Source: Gamarada debralockiae
Taxonomy: Eukaryota > Ascomycota > Leotiomycetes > Helotiales > Hyphodiscaceae
Assembly (NCBI GenBank): GCA_002803225.1
Contig: NXFV01000921.1
Span: 1-64,000, forward strand
DNA: 64,000 nt
Direction of reading: 5' to 3'
How positions within the stretch are numbered: the first letter of the stretch is position 1; each line of letters starts with the position of its first letter. The notes beneath the pieces were generated by a model that was given only the letters and a program-made list of their open reading frames with translations, searched no databases and had not been told where the DNA came from. The position numbers and the translations under genes were made by a program. Below, piece by piece: positions 51,389-63,896 of this stretch.

Positions 51389-52481
51389 ATTGAAGATTTC
51401 TGGGTTGGTCCTGAAGAATTGATCCTTGAAATGATAGCGATGACGAGAGAAAAGAGAGAAATGACGAAGCTACTGAACCTAGATATAAAAACTTCTCCAT
51501 TCACTTGAATTTTGCTCTTCTTGCCTCTACATTAAAATTGAGAGCAGTCGGAGAAATTTTTCTGTGACCTGATCAGCTAGGAATCCAGTTCGGAAAAATA
51601 TTTACTTGATCAAGCCCAATATGGAGAAATTTCTTAGCAGCAATCCAATATTCCCATGGGGGTGTGAGGCTTGGCGATTAGATTCGGCTGGTGCCGAGAT
51701 AACTTTCTTTTCTGGGAAGACAGATCGGAGACGGCAGATTGGTTGGTCGTCTGTGTTTGAGATAGTTTCAGGGGAAATGAAAGAAACAGGTGTAACCAGT
51801 GAACAGCTCGGTTGGCTGCCCTTTGAACAAGGGGTTGCATGCCAAGGCGGCTGTGGGAAAGACTTTTAACGCGCTTTCATCCAAGATGGGGGGGACGTGT
51901 TACCCCGCAAAGAAGTTCCAGCACGGAACATATTTTCCATCAAATGTTACTTTGAGAGCATTGGTGCTTTAAATAATCTCGTGACTAATTGATTGAGCTT
52001 GGGCAACTTTGCATGAAGCCATAAACGAGTGCATCCCGCATGGCCAATGCTGATATGGGCGAGAAGCTTATGGTTAAGAGCCACACTCTTGTTTTAGCAC
52101 AGCGAACGCTTCTCCTTTCCTCTCAGGGACTTTGCGGCGGCCCCTGACTGCTTTCGTGGCTGAAGAAACCAAACTTCCTAAGGAGTAAATGAATTATTGG
52201 AGCGAGGAGGCAGCTTTCAGAGCGATCTGAGGGAAACGACAGGGTTGGTGGAAAATACTTCGTCAACTAAGGCACTTCAACCGTACGGCTCGAGAAAGGT
52301 GGTTCCTTCCAATGGACCTCCAAAACATATGCACGTGATGATACGCTGAATAATGCTTCCTGCCATTATCTTCAAAGTCCTATACCGCATTGATTGGATG
52401 ATGAGACCCTAATCGTTCAAACGGAGTCAGCCGGACGCTCTCAGATGGGATATCAGTAGATTCTTAATCACTCATATCCGC
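51389..52481. other. Intergenic: polygalacturonase promoter and flank
   Basis: No gene is recognised. A CACGTGATGAT element lies at about 52332. Confidence 0.4.
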
Positions 52482-53565
52482 TCAACGATCATCGGAGCAC
52501 TTCAAGACTCCCTTTCGCAGATCTTCCTTCTTGGTCTCGTAAACTCCCTGTGCCAAACGGGGTTAGCAATCGCTCAATACAGAAGAACGACTGGGGAATT
52601 GAATCGCTGAGTAGAACTCAATGACTTGGACTGCATACTATCCACTGGCCCCAACCCATGACCTTGCCCGTGATCTCTGCAGCAAGCTCCTCCTTAGTTG
52701 GCACGGGACTCAAGTTCTTCTCGTTGACTTCTTCCTTCAGCGCGACCAACTCCCAGAAATATCGATGCTCGCCATGGCCGAACAGAGGTCGAGGTCCCGT
52801 AAACACCGTTCCTCTCCGGTTCTTGCCCAGCTTCAGCGGGCCATTCAACTTCTTCCCGCCAGCACCATCATCAACAAGCATAATGTCAGCGGCCTTGAAC
52901 GAGGTTACTGTGAAATTTTGGCAGTCAGTAATAGTTCAATTGAGATGAAAGATTGAGGTTAAGGGGGGCTTGAAGAGTATCCAGCTCTACCTCTACAGCC
53001 CCTTTTTTGGACCGGCTAGGATCTGGAATTACTTACTCTGACCAGGAATGGCGTACCACAGTCCATGAAGACTGGGGTTCTCGTGTGGCGAGTCTGGATC
53101 CTCGCAGAGTAGGAGGTATTGTTTAACATCGGCAGACGGAATTACCCAGGTGAGCCACTTGGAAATTTTGTTAGCTCGATCTTCAACCTGCTTGAGCAAT
53201 TATGTCGGGAGAATGTCTGCAATGAATTCGAGCTCTTCAAAAAAAACCTAGTCCTGATCGCTGAAGTATGCTGAATGATTGAGATCTTATATTTCAGTTT
53301 CTACCACACTCCATATTTGTGCCAAGTCTTAAACTTGAAAACAGAATACCCCAAGATTACTTACTGGAACAGTGGAAGCGCCGAATTGGGTATATTCGGG
53401 TTTGAGGTAGGCTCCTGATTCACCGCAGTCCTCGGATGTGATTTTGATGGTTGGGTCTGGGAAGGCGGCGAAGGCGGGGCCTTTGGTGAAGAGCTTGCTG
53501 TCGTTGCCTCGTTTGTTTTTGAGCATTTGGCCCAAGGCACGTTCGACGTAGTCGAGAATCGCCAT
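52482..53565 (-). CDS. PEBP-family protein (phosphatidylethanolamine-binding / YbhB type)
   Basis: Four exons give 218 aa. Introns are 53158-53364, 52908-53036 and 52548-52638, and the frame closes across all. The PEBP signatures are present: LLCEDPDSPHENPSLHGLWY (the D-P-D-x-P block) and the GHGEHRYFWELVAL block (G-x-H-R-Y). The start MAILDYVERALGQMLKN at 53565 is chosen because it matches the family N-terminus. An in-frame ATG at 53724 would add 53 basic residues that could target mitochondria. Family members bind phospholipid head groups or inhibit proteases and kinases, so the role here is unknown. All three introns are longer than the local norm (91-207 nt). Confidence 0.85.
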
Positions 53566-54332
53566 GTTCTGCGAGTATGTGGAGAAGTTGGGAGTCTGTT
53601 GATGGATGAGGTGTTTATTTGTTGTCTTGTCAAATGGCATCGGCTTCCTAAGATATCCGTAGAAAGTACGAGGTATCGATCTGGGATGGAGCAGCCGCGT
53701 GACAAAAGTTTGACGAAGTCGCATTTTCGAGTACTAAGAGGATTTGGAATTAAATTGCTTATGAATGTTCATTCTGGATCAATGATTAGAAGCTTGATGG
53801 AAACCTCCTGAATAACCAGGGATCCCATTTGTTCACGCCTCTTCAGCGAACCAAGCTCGCGGATGCTGAGCTGTGTCAAGAAACTATCTAGAATTGTTAG
53901 AACCGGTGGAACGGTTGACATCATATTCCATTTTACCCTGGTAGTTCAAGGAAAGAAATCATTTGTGGCGAATGAAGAAGCCTCCAAAGACGTCAAAGTT
54001 TCTGACGCGTTGGAAATGAAGCTATTCCAGAAAAGGGGTATCTGATCGTCCTCGACGCCAAGCGAAAGCTTGGACCACCCGCGGAGCACAATTCCGCGTC
54101 TCATGAAAGGGGCGGGAGGGTCCGTTGTTTGTGCAACACTGGGGTCATTCATTGCTCCTCTCCTCGGACAAGACCCCCGGCAGGGCAGACCCCGCTTCCC
54201 ATCTTGCGTGTGTCTGGGGCTCTAGAACATTGTAGTTCCTGGATCTATTTCTTACAGTACCTCCACTCCTCTCCCTCCTAACCAGCAGCACTCTACCACC
54301 AGCTACAGCTTCCACCCCAACTCCCATCTACC
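53566..54332. promoter_or_regulatory. Divergent intergenic region PEBP / GST
   Basis: Upstream DNA of both divergent genes. CT-rich before the GST start (about 54260-54330). No separate gene. Confidence 0.4.
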
Positions 54333-55016
54333 ATGTCCTCCTCTAGCTCTCTCCGTCTACACAGCTACTTCCGCTCCTCCTGCTCAGCGCGCATCCGGAC
54401 GGCGGCGAACCTCAAAGGCATACCCCTCGAATTCATCTACATCAACCTCCTCAAAAACGAACAATCCTCTCCCTCGTATACGCTCTCCAACCCGTCCGCC
54501 AGCGTTCCAACCCTCTCCCTAACAGACAAAGACGGGCATGAAATCATAATCCGCCAATCCATCGCCATCCTCGAATTTCTCGAAGAGTACTTTCCTGACA
54601 AACCACGTCTCCTCCCTCCACAATCAGACTACATCGGCCGAGCGCGCGTACGTGAGTTGGTCAACATAATAGCCAGCGATGTACAGCCGCCCACCAATCT
54701 TCGGATATTGAGACGAGTGAAGAAGCTAGGCGGTGAACCGAATGTATGGGCGAAGGAATTGATGACAGAGGGACTGAGGGCTTATGACAAGGTTGCGGAG
54801 AAGTACGCGGGGAAATACTCCGTCGGTGATGAGGTGACGATGGCCGATGTGGTGCTTGCGCCGGCTTGCGAAGGTGCGCTGAGGTTTGAAGTTGATTTGG
54901 AAGAGTTTCCTACTGTTAGTAGGGTTTATAAGAGGATTTGTGTGTTGGACGCGTTTAAGAAGGGGGATTGGAAGCATCAGGATGATACGCCGGAGGAATT
55001 TAAGAGTACTCTGTGA
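54333..55016 (+). CDS. Glutathione S-transferase, zeta class / maleylacetoacetate isomerase-like
   Basis: Intronless, 227 aa. The N-terminal thioredoxin-fold starts MSSSSSLRLHSYFRSSCSAR. The zeta-class S-S-C-S-x-R-x-R active-site motif has Ser/Cys at residues 15-17. NPSASVPTL supplies the cis-Pro loop, and RQSIAILEFLEEYFP completes the glutathione site. The C-terminal helical domain includes YSVGDEVTMADVVLAPAC, the usual N-capping box region. Such enzymes isomerise maleylacetoacetate to fumarylacetoacetate in Phe/Tyr degradation or act as general GSTs. No other tyrosine-degradation gene lies in the window, so the precise substrate is open. Confidence 0.85.
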   Translation: MSSSSSLRLHSYFRSSCSARIRTAANLKGIPLEFIYINLLKNEQSSPSYTLSNPSASVPTLSLTDKDGHEIIIRQSIAILEFLEEYFPDKPRLLPPQSDYIGRARVRELVNIIASDVQPPTNLRILRRVKKLGGEPNVWAKELMTEGLRAYDKVAEKYAGKYSVGDEVTMADVVLAPACEGALRFEVDLEEFPTVSRVYKRICVLDAFKKGDWKHQDDTPEEFKSTL

Positions 55017-55905
55017 GTTCTTGGGATTAGTGCACCAAGTGAGATTCTTTTTTTTGCATAAAAGTGGTATGTTGTCTAATACTGGTATTTATACACGCCC
55101 TCGAGCCTTAGCCATCTAGTCGATGGAGATCCTCGGTCTATGATGTCCGGTTGAAGATGTAAGCAATGACTCTTCATATCATGTTCGATGCCGTATTTCT
55201 AGTCGGTCATGATATCCTCTGCTGCTACAGCATATATGGTACCCAGTGTGTCGGTGCTCTTATAGTCTGTTTCGTTCTTGAGTTTAAATGACATATGCCT
55301 GGCCGAAACACGTCTAGCATGCGTGCCACCTTTCTCGGCTCCGAATCATCATCCATTGGCTTTCCCATTGCTTCCCCTTTCCCCAATCATAACGTGAGCA
55401 GCAACTCTACTATCCAGGCCGGAGTATTAAGTAAGCCGAGCGATTGTACCTTAGTCGATTCCCAGGCTCACGTGCGCAAGCGCGCAATTCCTGACAGCTC
55501 GCTTGACCCAATTGCTGCCACGTGCATAGAAACGCCTGCCTGGAAGGAAGCCTGTCAAGCCATAGCCCCATTCACAAGTCCATGTTATATCACTTTAACC
55601 CCCAAGTGTTCATCAGCTAGAATCGCAAATTTGCCGACGAAGTACGTCTGCTGAGCACAATCAAAGCATTACAAGGGCAACCAGCCGAAAGCAAGTTAGC
55701 TGGGAATAGTAGCGGATTTCTTCCGAAGAGCTCGATTGGAAAACGAAATGTTTGTGTCTGGCTCCTCTAATTTGCATGCATCTGACCGTGAGACAGGACA
55801 CACGAACAATGCATCGCTCCTAGATCATCAGGTTCCTCCGCCAATGTGGCGAATGTTCCCTCCACCGGCAGCAAAAGGAAATTCGATGAGGATGGGAGCG
55901 CACTG
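55017..55905. other. Intergenic spacer
   Basis: No gene is recognised. The frame of the HET gene stays open upstream to about 55792 without an ATG, so a 5' exon may lie here. Confidence 0.4.
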
Positions 55906-57786
55906 ATGACCAAAAAAAGGCCGCCTCATAAAGATTTGCTGTCGCGCATCGACGGCATCTGCGCTCGATGCGCTTCAATACTTCCCAAGATCATATCCTC
56001 TTCTAATACTACCGGCACTAAGGAGGGGACTAAACTCTGTACTCTCGGCTCAAGCGATACATGGCTGGTGGCTACGTGCGATCTGTGCAAACTCCTATCT
56101 GCCATACGACCTGATTACCAGAATTCATCAAGATATGATCTGATGGCCTTCCACATCTCGGTTCTCTTTCGGGAGTTGGGCAACTCAAATTCCCGCGCGT
56201 CGAAGTACCTGAAAAAGCAAAAGAGACAGGTTTTTGGCGTGGTTCCTGAAGGTTATCGTACAACGACCGCTATCAGCAGGAAGGAAGCCACGCACTTAGC
56301 CTTACTTCCTCCTAGAATTGATCCAAAAGAGGTGTATGTTCGACTTGTGCCTGAACGGGTCGATTATAGTCTCTTGAAGAACTGGATTTCTTATTGCAAA
56401 AAGAAGCACAAGGTCTGCGGATTGTTGGTGTCGAATTCCATTTCCTGTAAGAGAGTTATCGATTGCCGGAAGAATTCAATTATCATCGTACCTCGTGGTT
56501 GCAAGTACCTTCCGTACGTCGCTTTAAGCTACGTCTGGGGCAAACAAATGGCCGAAAAAGATCATATGGGGGAACCGGGAGGTAGGTCTTGGAAACCTCC
56601 GTCGCTGGGGTTTCAACAATCGGTACCATTGCCTAGTGGCCTTCCAACCGTGATTGGTGGGGCCATGGAGGTTACCCGAAGGCTCGGCTACCAATATCTC
56701 TGGGTTGACAAATGCTGCATTGACTATGATAACGTTGGGGAGAAACACGATCAGATTCAAGCAATGGAGCTGATATACGGGCGTGCTGAACTCACCATAT
56801 ATGCGGCCTTTGGGGAGCATCATAACTCTGGTTTACCTAGGGTCAACACTGCGATTCGTAAGCCACAATCATCTGCTATTATCCAGGGTATGCAATTCGC
56901 AACCACACTCTGTCATCCTTTGTCAAAAATTATGAAGTCCAAATGGTCGACCAGAGGATGGACCCACCAAGAGGCGGTGTTGTCCCCTCGACGCTTGTTC
57001 GTAACTGAAGACGAGACCTACTTTGTGTGCAATGCTATGGAATGCCAAGAATCCATTCACGTCCTGCCAGAATACCTTCACAAAGTACGCGAAACGCGGT
57101 ATGTCGGCGACATCATGCCTTTCCAACCATACTCTTCTCGGGTACGCCATCGATTTTCAAATTTCTTGGAACATGTGCGAGAATATACCAGCCGCAATTT
57201 GACCAAGCAGGCGGACTCTTTATGTGCTTTCGTTGGAATTTTGCACAGATTTGAATCTTGTTCACCACCTATCAACAACCTGTTTGGGCTGCCAATTGTG
57301 TCTGGCAAGGCTGTTGAATCTTTCGTTTATGCGCTAACGTGGATCCACGATCGGCAATATAACTCAAGGCCGATTGCGAGGCGGCGGGATTTTCCCTCTT
57401 ATTCCTTCGTGGGGTGGAGGGGGACGGCGTCCACGCAGCCACGAAAGGAAAAGAACAAAGTACTGGATGATTTTCATGTCACAGACGTGGAAATCCAGAT
57501 CCGTAGCGTCAATTGTGAGGTATGGAACCTAGAGGATATTAGGAAGCTCACAGATGCTCAGGGGATATCTCAATCTTCACTTAAATTGTGGATTAAAGCA
57601 CCGGTATTGCCACCTAACATTTGGACCAAAATCACCAAAAAGGACCTTCAAGGCGGCAATTCAATAAATGCCTTGCATTTTGAAGTGATGATGCAACTGT
57701 CCACTGAAAGGGTAAAGTGTAAAGCAGAAGTGTCAGGAATGATGAAGGATGATAAGTTTTGGAGGGAACAAAGAGAGGAGATTTGA
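55906..57786 (+). CDS. HET-domain protein (heterokaryon incompatibility type), C-terminus frameshifted
   Basis: An intronless frame of 626 aa from the first in-frame ATG. The open frame extends further upstream, but only from a GTG. The HET domain is clear: YVALSYVWGKQ, LPTVIGGAMEVTRRLGYQYL, WVDKCCIDYDN, GRAELTIYAAFGE and the W-S-TRGWTHQEAVLSPRRLF block. An N-terminal Cys motif (GICARCASI ... CDLCKLL) precedes it. HET proteins trigger cell death after fusion of unlike individuals. The frame ends at 57786 just after DDKFWREQ. The expected C-terminal family block (RGDLNCLLLGFV ... ERVGILSF ... ERRGFWF) follows in another frame up to 57974. So the present reading frame lacks about 60 residues. 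This may be an inactivated allele, a variant C-terminus or a base error. Confidence 0.82.
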   Translation: MTKKRPPHKDLLSRIDGICARCASILPKIISSSNTTGTKEGTKLCTLGSSDTWLVATCDLCKLLSAIRPDYQNSSRYDLMAFHISVLFRELGNSNSRASKYLKKQKRQVFGVVPEGYRTTTAISRKEATHLALLPPRIDPKEVYVRLVPERVDYSLLKNWISYCKKKHKVCGLLVSNSISCKRVIDCRKNSIIIVPRGCKYLPYVALSYVWGKQMAEKDHMGEPGGRSWKPPSLGFQQSVPLPSGLPTVIGGAMEVTRRLGYQYLWVDKCCIDYDNVGEKHDQIQAMELIYGRAELTIYAAFGEHHNSGLPRVNTAIRKPQSSAIIQGMQFATTLCHPLSKIMKSKWSTRGWTHQEAVLSPRRLFVTEDETYFVCNAMECQESIHVLPEYLHKVRETRYVGDIMPFQPYSSRVRHRFSNFLEHVREYTSRNLTKQADSLCAFVGILHRFESCSPPINNLFGLPIVSGKAVESFVYALTWIHDRQYNSRPIARRRDFPSYSFVGWRGTASTQPRKEKNKVLDDFHVTDVEIQIRSVNCEVWNLEDIRKLTDAQGISQSSLKLWIKAPVLPPNIWTKITKKDLQGGNSINALHFEVMMQLSTERVKCKAEVSGMMKDDKFWREQREEI

Positions 57787-57974
57787 ATTGCCTGTTGTTA
57801 GGCTTTGTTGCTGAAAAGCGTCAATCCTGTTCTCATTATTTTGCGATGATAGTAAGGAACAATGCTGGACAAGATACTGAACGTGTGGGAATCCTGAGTT
57901 TTACGATGAGTGGGCCCGACCCAGAAGGGCAGGTTCTGGAACTGGCGAAGGAAAGACGTGGGTTTTGGTTTTGA

Positions 57975-59258
57975 TTCTGCTATTGAACTCAGACAAGGGT
58001 AAAAATGATCATTCTGTCTGCAGACTGAATTCTCTAGCAAACGCAGCGACAAAGAAGCTTGGAAGCTGCAACCAGTTAAATGGGTCTAGTCCTAAGATGA
58101 GAGCTGCCCGAGATTATGATCACGTGACATGAAAGAGTTTTTCGAATCCGTTGCCTTTTGGTGGAGAAACTTATTCCTTCATCTGGAAATTGGAGGAAAT
58201 AGAACTGGAGTTCCTTCAAAAAATTCTGCCACCCATTGGGGATGAGGATTCTTTCCAGTTGTCCACATCGAGCCCGCCTCTGCATTTCCCGCACAAACTT
58301 GTGGAAATAGTGCAAACTCAAGGACCCATATCGAAAAAAAGAGGCCGAGAAGAAGCACGCTGTCGTCATTCTAAGCTATGGTGGACTTATTTCGAGGCCC
58401 TTCCATCTTGCTGATCCTGGCCAAAGTGTCCTCGATTTTCACGGCAAGGCTTCGGCTGGCGTTTTGGCTAGGAACGCCTCCCTAGCCGCCTCGAACCTTG
58501 GAATTTCAACATCCACCGACCCATCAGAGATCAAGAAGCAATCAATCAACGTTCAAAAGCCGACGCCATCGATGCAGATCTATCTTGGATGAATGAGGCT
58601 CAAAGAATCCTTGATACCTCTAGATCCAATCGAGTCAGTCGTCTATGCCTTGCAATGCATCAATTTTCAACGACGTGCAACGACATGAAATGGACGACAA
58701 TGACCATTCGACCTCATGCAGACAGCTACTGCATCATCCAATGCCGGCATCAAGGCGATCACCATTCTCGCGAGAATATCTCCTGATCTTCGCAGGCACA
58801 GAGTTTGATAGAAGCTGCATTGGGTCTCGGTCGTACCGCGGTCGTTGAATTTTGATCGTCCCCATTTTTTCCAACAAAACATCTCCATCACGAAACCTCG
58901 AATTTCTACCATCACGCGTTGGCGCCGTCCGGAAATACTTGCTCAAATTTGAGATATCATGACATTACGTTCTGGCTGGCTCGTTTATCATAATCCAACT
59001 TCTACTTGATCTTGGTACGATACTGTCACGTCGACGTACCCACAGAAACCTCGAAATGAAGTCCTTGTTATATGACATCGTGGTCACCAGGCCACTTTTC
59101 TTACTCCAACTCTAACAGGGCTTGGACGGGGTTCTTAGTGAGTTCTTTTTCTTCTCAAATGAGTATTTCCTCCCCCACAACCTTCTCCAGTCTTATCTTG
59201 AGATTCTTTTCTTTGTGGGAGACCCTTTCACGGTATTTGTTATTCGAAACTGGTTGCG
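57975..59258. other. Intergenic, no gene recognised
   Basis: No domain-bearing frame. An ATCACGTGACATG element lies at about 58117. The right end is the CT-rich leader of the hexose transporter. Confidence 0.4.
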
Positions 59259-61139
59259 ATGGGAATGTTCCACAGAAAGAAGCAGCCAGAGGCTCATGCA
59301 GAAAAAGTCTTACCTTCTGAGAAGGCTACTCCTGCAGAAACCCCAGCAACTCTGACACCCGCCAACAACTCCCAATCTTCTCTGCCCATCCATGCCAAGC
59401 CCAACAGCAATGTGGCTCCTGAAGAGGCATTGAAGAAGCAGCCTGTCACTGCGTTCGCAGTCATTTTGGGTGCTATTGCCTCCATTGGAGGTTTCATGTT
59501 TGGATACGAATCCGGTCAGATCTCAGGCAAGTCTTCAAATCCTACCCGCAGCCACACAGAATGAACTCTAACGTTTATGCTAGGCTTCCTGCAGATGAGC
59601 GATTTCCTCGACCGATTCGGAGAAAATGGAGAATTCAGCGCTGTGCGACAAGGAACAATTGTAGCACTTCTTTGTGCCGGAACACTCGTGGGTTGCTTGG
59701 GAAGTGGTTGGATCTGCGACAAAATTGGACGACGATACACAATTTCTACCTCCGCATTCTTCTACATTATTGGTGTTATTATCGAGATCACGAGTTCAAT
59801 AGTCTGGGTTCAATTTGCCATGGGAAGATTTACGGCTGGCTTGGGTATTGGTGCTCTTTCGACGAGTGTGCCAATGTACCAGTCAGAGAGTGTGCCGAAG
59901 AATATACGAGGAGCCATTGTGTCATCCTACCAGTTGCTTATTACTCTTGGTATCTGGACAGCTTATATGGTAGGTTAATCCGAATTCATTTTAGTATCCC
60001 CAAATTGCTAACGAATCAACTAGGTCAACTGGGGCACTGAGGCAAACTACTCAAACTCAGCACAATGGCGAATTCCTAATGGCCTGTCTGCGCTCTGGGC
60101 CATCATTCTTGGAACCGCCATTCTTTTCTTGCCAGAATCTCCTCGATTCGCTTACCGACAAGGAAAGGTCGAGGAAGCTCGCCGCACGCTGGCTCGTCTC
60201 AATGGTCTGAATGCCTTCGATCCTCTCATCGATGCTGAGATTGCGGACATCGAGGAGAAGCTGGCAGCTGAGAGAGTCGGCGGAGTTCATTCAGTGTTCG
60301 AAGTCTTCACCGGACCACGAATGCTTTACCGCACTCTTCTCGGCATGACCCTCCAAGCAGGCCAACAACTCACTGGCGCCAACTTCTTCTTCTACTACAG
60401 CACGACAATTTTCAAGTCCACCGGTCTTTCAAACTCCTATGTCACCTCTATCATTCTGGGAACGGTCAACGTCGTTGCCACAATTTTCGGTCTATGGCTT
60501 GTGGAGAACTGCGGACGACGCAAGGCACTGATCGGAGGTGCTCTATGGATGTTCGTTTGCTTCCTGATCTACTCTCTCGTCGGTACATACGCTCTACCAG
60601 GGAACCCAAAAGCCGCCGGTTCTGTCCTCATCGTCTTCACCTGCCTCTTCATCTGTGCATTCGCCACCACATGGGGACCTCTGGTCTGGGCTATCGTGGG
60701 TGAGCTTTACCCGGCTCGTTACCGTGCCCCGTGCATGGCACTTGCAACCGCCTCCAATTGGCTGTTCAATTTCCTCATCTCCTTCTTCACCACATTCATC
60801 ACTGACAGAATTCATTATTGGTACGGAATGGTCTTTGGAGGAAGCTGCCTCGGATTAGCTTTCATCGTTTTCTTCTTCCTCATCGAATCAAAGGACCGCA
60901 GCCTCGAGGAGATTGATACCATGTACCTTGCGGAAATCAACCCCATCACCTCAGCGAGCTGGAAACCCAGCCACCTTGGCCCCGAGGGCATCGGCGGTAT
61001 CGCAACTGACAATTTGTATTTGGCGACTGGAGGAAAGGAAGTTAAGAAAGGGGATGCAGCAGGAGCAGGATTAATGGTTCACGACGAGCGACAATTCCCA
61101 GAAAATCCCAAGCAGACGCCTGAGATTCAGTCTGCGTAG
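59259..61139 (+). CDS. MFS hexose transporter
   Basis: Three exons give 589 aa, with introns 59527-59583 (GC donor, GCAAGT) and 59970-60023, frame closed. Twelve helices carry the sugar-porter signatures GGFMFGYESGQISG (completed by splicing), DKIGRRYTI, RFTAGLGIGALSTSVPMYQS, the PESPR motif, LQAGQQLTGANFFFYY, ENCGRRKALIG and VGELYPARYRA. The Q-Q-L-T-G block in helix 7 is typical of glucose/hexose carriers. N- and C-terminal cytosolic tails are about 65 and 85 aa. It is a plasma-membrane sugar:H+ symporter by family. High or low affinity, or a sensor role, cannot be told. Confidence 0.92.
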
Positions 61140-61546
61140 ATTCATTCGCGTCGCATAGGGTGGAAGACCGGGGGGCGGCCGAGGCTTGCCCCGCACTTAG
61201 CCTCGCGAGCGGCGCTGAGTGAGAGAATACAGGCGAACCAAAAATCTCCGCACATATCTAGACCAATAATATTTATATAATGTCTAGTATACATCTACTA
61301 TGCAACTCGATCAATTGAGTAACAATTGCGTGCGAAATTCCAACTCCAACAAATTCTTATTGGGCGCAGTCAGCGTTGTATTACCCATCCGGCAATACGC
61401 CTATGGCCTGCCTTCTTGGGTTAGCGGGAAGGTACCGATGATCATCAGGTATTTGAGCCCTTGTACTTTGTATATTAATCTGCGCATTTATTATTTTGTC
61501 TTTCCCCTCTTCCTCTTTCCCTTCTTCTCTTCAATTGAGATACAAA
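61140..61546. other. Intergenic spacer
   Basis: Transporter 3' flank and peptidase promoter. AT-rich with TATATAATG-like sequence near 61272-61282. The leader before 61547 is pyrimidine-rich. No gene. Confidence 0.4.
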
Positions 61547-63896
61547 ATGCAACTTCTAGTCGGAGTTGCGGCCTTTATAGGCCTCGCCTCAGCTTCTCTT
61601 CCACATAAACTCGCACAGCGTCACTCAGATGTTTGGATGGAGGAACGACAGGCTTACCCTTACCCCGCGCTTACTATTGATCAGATAGTTCGTTGGGACA
61701 TTTCCCCGTCTTATATTTTGGAGATGAGGCTAAATTTTGGGGCAGATTGATCACTTCCCGGAATCCCCTCGCTATGAACCTCATCCCAAAGGGACGTTCA
61801 AACAGAGGTATTTCTTCGATGATACGTATTATAAGCCTGGGGGTCCGGTCTATTTGTATTTAAGTGGGGAGACGGCGGGCACGAATCGGTTCTCGAATTT
61901 ACACACTGGGAGTGAGCCCTCCTTCCTTTCCCCACTCTTTGATGAAGGGAGTAAGAATGGACTGGTGATGCTAATGGAAAGAATAGTTATCCAAATCTTA
62001 ATGCAAGCGACGAACGGCCTGGGCGTAATATTGGAGAATAGATATTATGGGGAGAGTTTCCCTTTCAATGATAGTAGCACGGATCATCTGGCTTTCTTAA
62101 CTACGGAGCAAAGTTCGCTTTTCCCCTTCCCTGGAGGATGTGGTTGAGACTAATGGATGCAGCGATCGCGGATAATGCCTATTTCGCCCAACACGCCGTC
62201 TTCCCCGGCGTAGAAGGAAACTTGACTGCACCTGGGACGCCATGGATTCTATATGGAGGCTCTCTGGCAGGAGCCCAGACTGCGTATTCGATTAAGACGT
62301 ATGGGGATATCCTGTATGGTGGGATTGGGAGTAGTGCTACTACGAAGGCGTTTTTGACTTATCCCGTATGGTAAGCGAGATTCTCCCAATCTTTGAATCG
62401 TAGAAATTAATGGGACTTCAGGTACGATCCGATCCAGAAATTTGGACCCCAGGACTGCGTCGCGAGCATCAATGCTATTGTTGACAAGATGGATTTGCTT
62501 GTTGAGACGGGGAATCAGGGGGCGATTCGGGAATTGAAAGCAATTTTTGGGTTGGAGGCTTTGACTGATATTAGGGATTTTGCGATGACTATTGCGTTTC
62601 CTCGTGGGTCTCTCCTCTTTTCCCAATTCCTTCGCTTGAAAGTAGTGAAGGAGGAGCATGAGAATCACGTGCCGGGTTGATTACGATGGCTGATTTGAGG
62701 ACAGTCGGTGGACCAATGAACTACCCAACAAACACCTGGCAAGAACTAAATTGGTACCCCGCCTACGACGCCGATGATTTCTGGAATTTCTGTAGCAATG
62801 TATCAAACATCGACGCTCCGGCCTCAAGTAAGCAAATCCCAGCAATCAGTTTCTCATTTCGTTCGATTTGATGACCTCGCCTCCTTGGTTCTGCACCAAA
62901 GCGGCTGTGCTGAGTAAAGACATGTCTCGGAAGTCATAAAATACTGCTCCACTGTCTTTTTCTTTTCTTCTTGAGGAAATGCTAATTCCGAAATCTTCAG
63001 TCACGGACGTCGATTACATCCTGGCGAATTACACCGGGGGAGAGCCATGGACGAATTTGGGGAATTATGCGAATTATTTTAAACAGAATTTCTTGCCGTT
63101 ATGTCCGAATGGCGATTATGATAATACGGAGTGTTTTGGAACTCAGAATGGTGAGTGTGATTTGTGAGAGAATGGGAAGGAATGTAATGGTGGTGGGGAT
63201 GAAAGTGATGATGCTGATTGTGAATAGAGACATATTGGGCGGATCCGACGAATGGCCCTAATCGTTCATACCTTTACTCCAGTAAGTTTATCCTCTTTCC
63301 GATGTCCATTTTCAAATACCAACAGTCGAAAAGCATGCATCGAGCAAGGACTTTACCAAGTCGCCAAAGCCGAACCTCCACGATTGATCTCCCAAGTTCT
63401 ACAAGTAGATTATACGTACGTATCGCCTTCCTCATACACAGGCAAAGAATGCTGACGGATATGCACAGACAACAATGGTGCAACTGGGCCTTCCCCAAAG
63501 GGAAATACAACTCTATTCCACCAACTCCTGATCTCGAACGCATCAACGTGTACGGCGGCTACGACGTCGTCGCCGACCGACTCGCACACATTGACGGCGG
63601 TAAGCAGACCTCCCTGTTCCCACCTCCTCCCTCTTAGTTGGTCCAAGATTCTTCAATACTAACCTAAGACAGGCGTCGATGTCTGGCTAGATATCTGCTA
63701 CCATTCGCACTTCGCACCACCTCGAGTCTCGACGGATCTCCGTCCTGAATACTTAATCGCTGGTGGCGGTCATCACTGGGATTCTTACGGAATACTGGAT
63801 GTGGCGGCCGAACCGGATTATATTCGAAATGCCCATTTGTGGGAGATTAGGACCGTGAAGAAGTGGTTGAGGGATTTTGAGAGTTGGAAGCCGTAG
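61547..63896 (+). CDS. Secreted serine peptidase, family S28 (prolyl carboxypeptidase-like)
   Basis: Eleven exons give 528 aa. Introns are 61688-61745, 61912-61986, 62113-62162, 62371-62421, 62604-62704, 62828-63000, 63151-63227, 63282-63333, 63416-63468 and 63600-63672, and every junction keeps frame. The signal peptide MQLLVGVAAFIGLASA supports the start at 61547 over the in-frame 61496. S28 features are IDHFPESPRY, GGPVYLYLSGET, ENRYYGESFPF and the nucleophile elbow YGGSLAGAQ. A C-terminal GGGHHWDSYG supplies the likely catalytic His. The family removes residues after proline or acts as an acid exopeptidase outside the cell. The intron at 63282 ends at AAAAG, not at the CAG 8 bases earlier. 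Two introns use weak GTTCG donors. Confidence 0.88.
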
